A stretch of DNA of 64,000 nucleotides from Chryseobacterium sp. ISL-80 (lineage in GTDB: Bacteria; Bacillota; Bacilli; Bacillales; Cytobacillaceae). The notes below the pieces were generated by a model. The model searched no databases and had not been told where the DNA came from. It worked only from the letters and a program-made list of their open reading frames with translations. The position numbers were made by a program, and so were the translations under genes. Shown in pieces: positions 62,014-64,000 of this stretch (position 1 is the first letter of the stretch; every line of letters starts with the position of its first letter). The stretch is taken from positions 62,001 through 126,000 of the forward strand of contig JAGGQZ010000020.1 in assembly GCA_018613055.1 (NCBI GenBank). The letters are read 5' to 3'.

Positions 62014-62553
62014 CTAGTTAGACATCGCTTTATTGTTGAAAATATGATTAATCGGGTTAAGCAGCATGGCACCTATTCCCTGGATGATGGTTTTAACGAT
62101 TACCTGGCCTAAAATCGCAGCAGGGACGGCTTCCCATGGCAGGAAGTTTGCTCCCAACGGACTCAATCCCAGCACAACAAATATGATCGAATCCAACAGT
62201 CCGCCGACCAATCCACTGTAGAAAATTCTCCAGCTCATTGGCAGTTTTAGTCTTGTATAAATTTCAGTATCAGTCGTTTCAGCAACAGCAAAGCTCAATG
62301 CCGATGCAAACACAATCCATAGAGTGTCACCAAGAATGGAAGAAACAATTGCGGATAATACAAGAGCCAAACCAATGAACATGTACGTTTTCGCCCGGCC
62401 ATACTTATTTTGGACAAGGTCACGAAAAATGAAAGTGGCTCCTATCAATAAAGTCCCCATCGGAACAATGAACATGCCAAACTGAAGTGGTGCAAGTGCC
62501 GCTGTAATCACGTTGGCCGTTACAATTGAAATCAAGTATAAAAAGATTCTCAT
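62014..62553 (-). CDS. VUT family (YhhQ-type) queuosine precursor transporter
   Basis: 179 residues, about six hydrophobic segments; VUT signatures PMGTLLIGATFIFRDLVQNKYG and DTEIYTRLK. YhhQ-type proteins import preQ0 or preQ1. It sits 19 bases after queE on the same strand, so synthesis and uptake of preQ0 are in one unit. AGGAGG lies about 7 bases before the ATG. Confidence 0.88.
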   Translation of the reverse strand: MRIFLYLISIVTANVITAALAPLQFGMFIVPMGTLLIGATFIFRDLVQNKYGRAKTYMFIGLALVLSAIVSSILGDTLWIVFASALSFAVAETTDTEIYTRLKLPMSWRIFYSGLVGGLLDSIIFVVLGLSPLGANFLPWEAVPAAILGQVIVKTIIQGIGAMLLNPINHIFNNKAMSN

Positions 62554-62572
62554 AGTCTTACCTCCTGTTTAT

Positions 62573-63301
62573 TTAAACCCCTCTTTTATTTCCCCAAATA
62601 TACACATGAAGCTGTGGCAGAACTCTTACATTCTTCATTTCGTTATCAATCATCACTTTTTCAACCAGCCATTCATACTTATCAACCAAGGAAACCATGA
62701 GCTTCTGACGGTTTTCGGTAACAATATCGTCATTCCCAACCTGTAGAAAAAAAGTCAGGGCAGGATATCGTTTATGAACCATTTTGGCGTATTCATAATC
62801 AATATCATCAAAAATAACGATCTTCAGGCTTCCATTCTGAATTGCGCCTTCTTCAGCCAATCGATCGACAATTTTATCCAGGACTTGAAAATCAGTTTCC
62901 ATCCCTGAACTAGGCGGTTTTGGCGACAGAGTCAACGCATGAATATCCAGGAACCAATCCTGCCATTTGCTACCCTGGGTTTCCAGGCATATCTTGATAT
63001 TTTTTTCCTTAAGCAAATGAACAAGACTTGACATGTTTTTCAGCAACGCTGGATTACCTCCTGATATCGTTACATATGAAAATCCTTCTCCACCTAGTGA
63101 TGTAAGCTCATTCCAAATTTCCGCTGCATCCATTTGCCTGATTAAATCTTTTCCGGACCCATCCCATGTAAACGCTGAATCACACCAGGCACATGAATAG
63201 TCACATCCTGCGGTCCGTACAAACATTGTTTTTTGGCCAACAACCATTCCCTCACCCTGGATGGTCGGTCCAAAAATTTCCATAACGGGAATCTTACTCA
63301 A
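62573..63301 (-). CDS. queE: 7-carboxy-7-deazaguanine synthase
   Basis: 242 residues. Radical-SAM cluster motif C-x3-C-x2-C in CDYSCAWC, glycine motif TISGGNPAL and the substrate block LSPKPPSS. It converts carboxy-tetrahydropterin to CDG. TTG 63301 gives [18 protein letters not shown], which fits the B. subtilis start, with GGGAG 10 bases upstream; the frame to 63349 is only an overlap with queD. Overlaps queD by 8 bases. Confidence 0.93.
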   Translation of the reverse strand: MSKIPVMEIFGPTIQGEGMVVGQKTMFVRTAGCDYSCAWCDSAFTWDGSGKDLIRQMDAAEIWNELTSLGGEGFSYVTISGGNPALLKNMSSLVHLLKEKNIKICLETQGSKWQDWFLDIHALTLSPKPPSSGMETDFQVLDKIVDRLAEEGAIQNGSLKIVIFDDIDYEYAKMVHKRYPALTFFLQVGNDDIVTENRQKLMVSLVDKYEWLVEKVMIDNEMKNVRVLPQLHVYIWGNKRGV

Positions 63302-63773
63302 TCTCCATCCACTCCCGTCTCGCTTCTGCATAACTTGTAGGAGTTTCATAGAGTCTCACGAATTCAACTCTTGCTCCGTCATATAAGTATTTCCTGTTTG
63401 CAAGGCCTTCTGCCATATGTTCATAAATCCAGACAACCATATTTTCAGCCGTCGTATTCATCGGTGGCAACGTTTCATTCAAATATCTGTGGTCAAGGTA
63501 TATTTCTATTTCTGACTTCCAAATATCCTTTATGTCTCCGAAATCAATCATAAGGCCGCGGGCATCAACAAAACCACTCAGACCGAAAATGACTCTATAC
63601 GTATGTCCGTGTAGATTTTTGCATTTCCCTTCATATTCATGAAGATGATGGGCGGCATCAAAGGTGAATTCCTTGCTGACAAGGACACGTTTTGAGTGAT
63701 ATTTTAACTGCTCTCTCTTTATATCTTCATCTATTTTTTGAAGCTGGTCGACAATACGGAAATCATACATCAT
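63294..63773 (-). CDS. queD: 6-carboxy-5,6,7,8-tetrahydropterin synthase
   Basis: 159 residues. Zinc His residues in DAAHHLHEY and LHGHTY, catalytic Cys in GKCKNLHGH, and MIDFGDIK, with DHRYLNE and PTAEN-like TTAENMVVW. Converts dihydroneopterin triphosphate to carboxy-tetrahydropterin. GGAG lies 7 bases before the ATG. Overlaps queC by four bases. Confidence 0.94.
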   Translation of the reverse strand: MMYDFRIVDQLQKIDEDIKREQLKYHSKRVLVSKEFTFDAAHHLHEYEGKCKNLHGHTYRVIFGLSGFVDARGLMIDFGDIKDIWKSEIEIYLDHRYLNETLPPMNTTAENMVVWIYEHMAEGLANRKYLYDGARVEFVRLYETPTSYAEARREWMEIE

Positions 63774-64000
63774 GACTCAGCTCCTTCCAGGAACTCATCC
63801 AGTCCTTTTTTCCTCAGCCTGCAGGCAGGGCATACCCCGCACCCATCAGCGATGATCCCGTTATAGCAAGTCAATGTCTTTGTCCTGACAAATTCCAATT
63901 GCCCCAGGTCATCGGCCAGCTTCCAGGTTTCTGCTTTGTTCAGCCACATTAGAGGTGTATGGATGACAAAGTTTTCGTCCATTGAAAGATTAAGGGTAAC
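63770..64000 (-). CDS. queC: 7-cyano-7-deazaguanine synthase (5' part outside the window)
   Basis: Only the last 76 residues are present; the frame is open to the right edge, so ATG 63982 is internal. The zinc-binding end [20 protein letters not shown] and [15 protein letters not shown] are typical of QueC. It makes preQ0 from CDG with ATP and ammonia. It leads the queC-queD-queE-VUT unit. A preQ1 riboswitch, common upstream of queC, would lie beyond the window. Confidence 0.93.
   Translation of the reverse strand, partial: VTLNLSMDENFVIHTPLMWLNKAETWKLADDLGQLEFVRTKTLTCYNGIIADGCGVCPACRLRKKGLDEFLEGAES

Overview
The window looks like chromosome from a low-GC, spore-forming Bacillaceae bacterium (Bacillus sensu lato; Mesobacillus or Cytobacillus would fit, but the species cannot be read from the sequence). 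Pointers are strong GGAGG-type ribosome sites, SigB-type promoters, a YhcN/YlaJ-type sporulation lipoprotein, a complete dppABCDE-ykfABCD operon, a complete des-desK-desR cold-membrane module, csbD, and a queC-queD-queE cluster. No rRNA, tRNA, insertion sequence, prophage or CRISPR array was seen. Both window edges cut a gene. Layout: 0-3.2 kb holds a phosphonate/selenate-type ABC importer whose permease is a tandem fusion. 3.2-15 kb is mixed housekeeping: an AI-2E-family membrane protein, a secreted lipase, a sporulation lipoprotein, an HD-domain protein, a giant polytopic membrane protein, a GNAT/carbon-nitrogen hydrolase pair and an MFS transporter. 15-25.6 kb is the minus-strand operon for uptake and recycling of murein peptides. 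It ends with an extra cytosolic serine hydrolase and starts at a promoter overlapped by a CodY box. 25.8-29.3 kb has a CoA-pyrophosphatase-type Nudix gene, a 12-unit 52-bp tandem repeat array, a SigB-linked micro-membrane protein, a HAD phosphatase and a formate/nitrite channel. 29.4-36.7 kb has a PadR-MFS cassette, aspartase, a MerR-type DNA-binding protein with an 18-residue repeat coiled coil, a secreted glycerophosphodiesterase and a flavin-binding protein. 36.9-39.6 kb is an AT-rich accessory-looking stretch of Nudix, hydrolase and small membrane or lipoprotein genes. 39.8-46.4 kb holds DUF3231, GAF-GGDEF and membrane genes, an unusual HTH/F1-ATPase-beta-like fusion with its own operator array, csbD and pssA. 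46.6-53.5 kb holds DUF2062, a frameshifted VOC gene, an SDR/QueA-paralogue operon, an alpha-glucosidase beside a frameshifted LacI repressor, and several micro-ORFs. 53.5-64 kb holds a DEAD-box helicase, a GIY-YIG protein, des-desKR with a DesR-like operator, an orphan pair of DppB/DppC-like permeases and the preQ0 synthesis and uptake genes. How the genes work together: the dpp-ykf operon imports murein peptides (DppBCDE, YkfD), trims them (DppA, YkfA, YkfC) and epimerises L-Ala-D-Glu (YkfB), with CodY expected to hold it off in rich medium. DesK-DesR senses membrane order and activates the desaturase. QueC, QueD, QueE and a VUT-family transporter supply preQ0 for queuosine, while a QueA-like paralogue sits 14 kb away. 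The most unusual item is the HTH/F1-beta fusion at 44105-45154: the F1 beta nucleotide-binding and C-terminal domains are recognisable, the P-loop lysine is gone, the beta-barrel is replaced by a DNA-binding domain, and three near-identical 16-bp palindromes lie just upstream.
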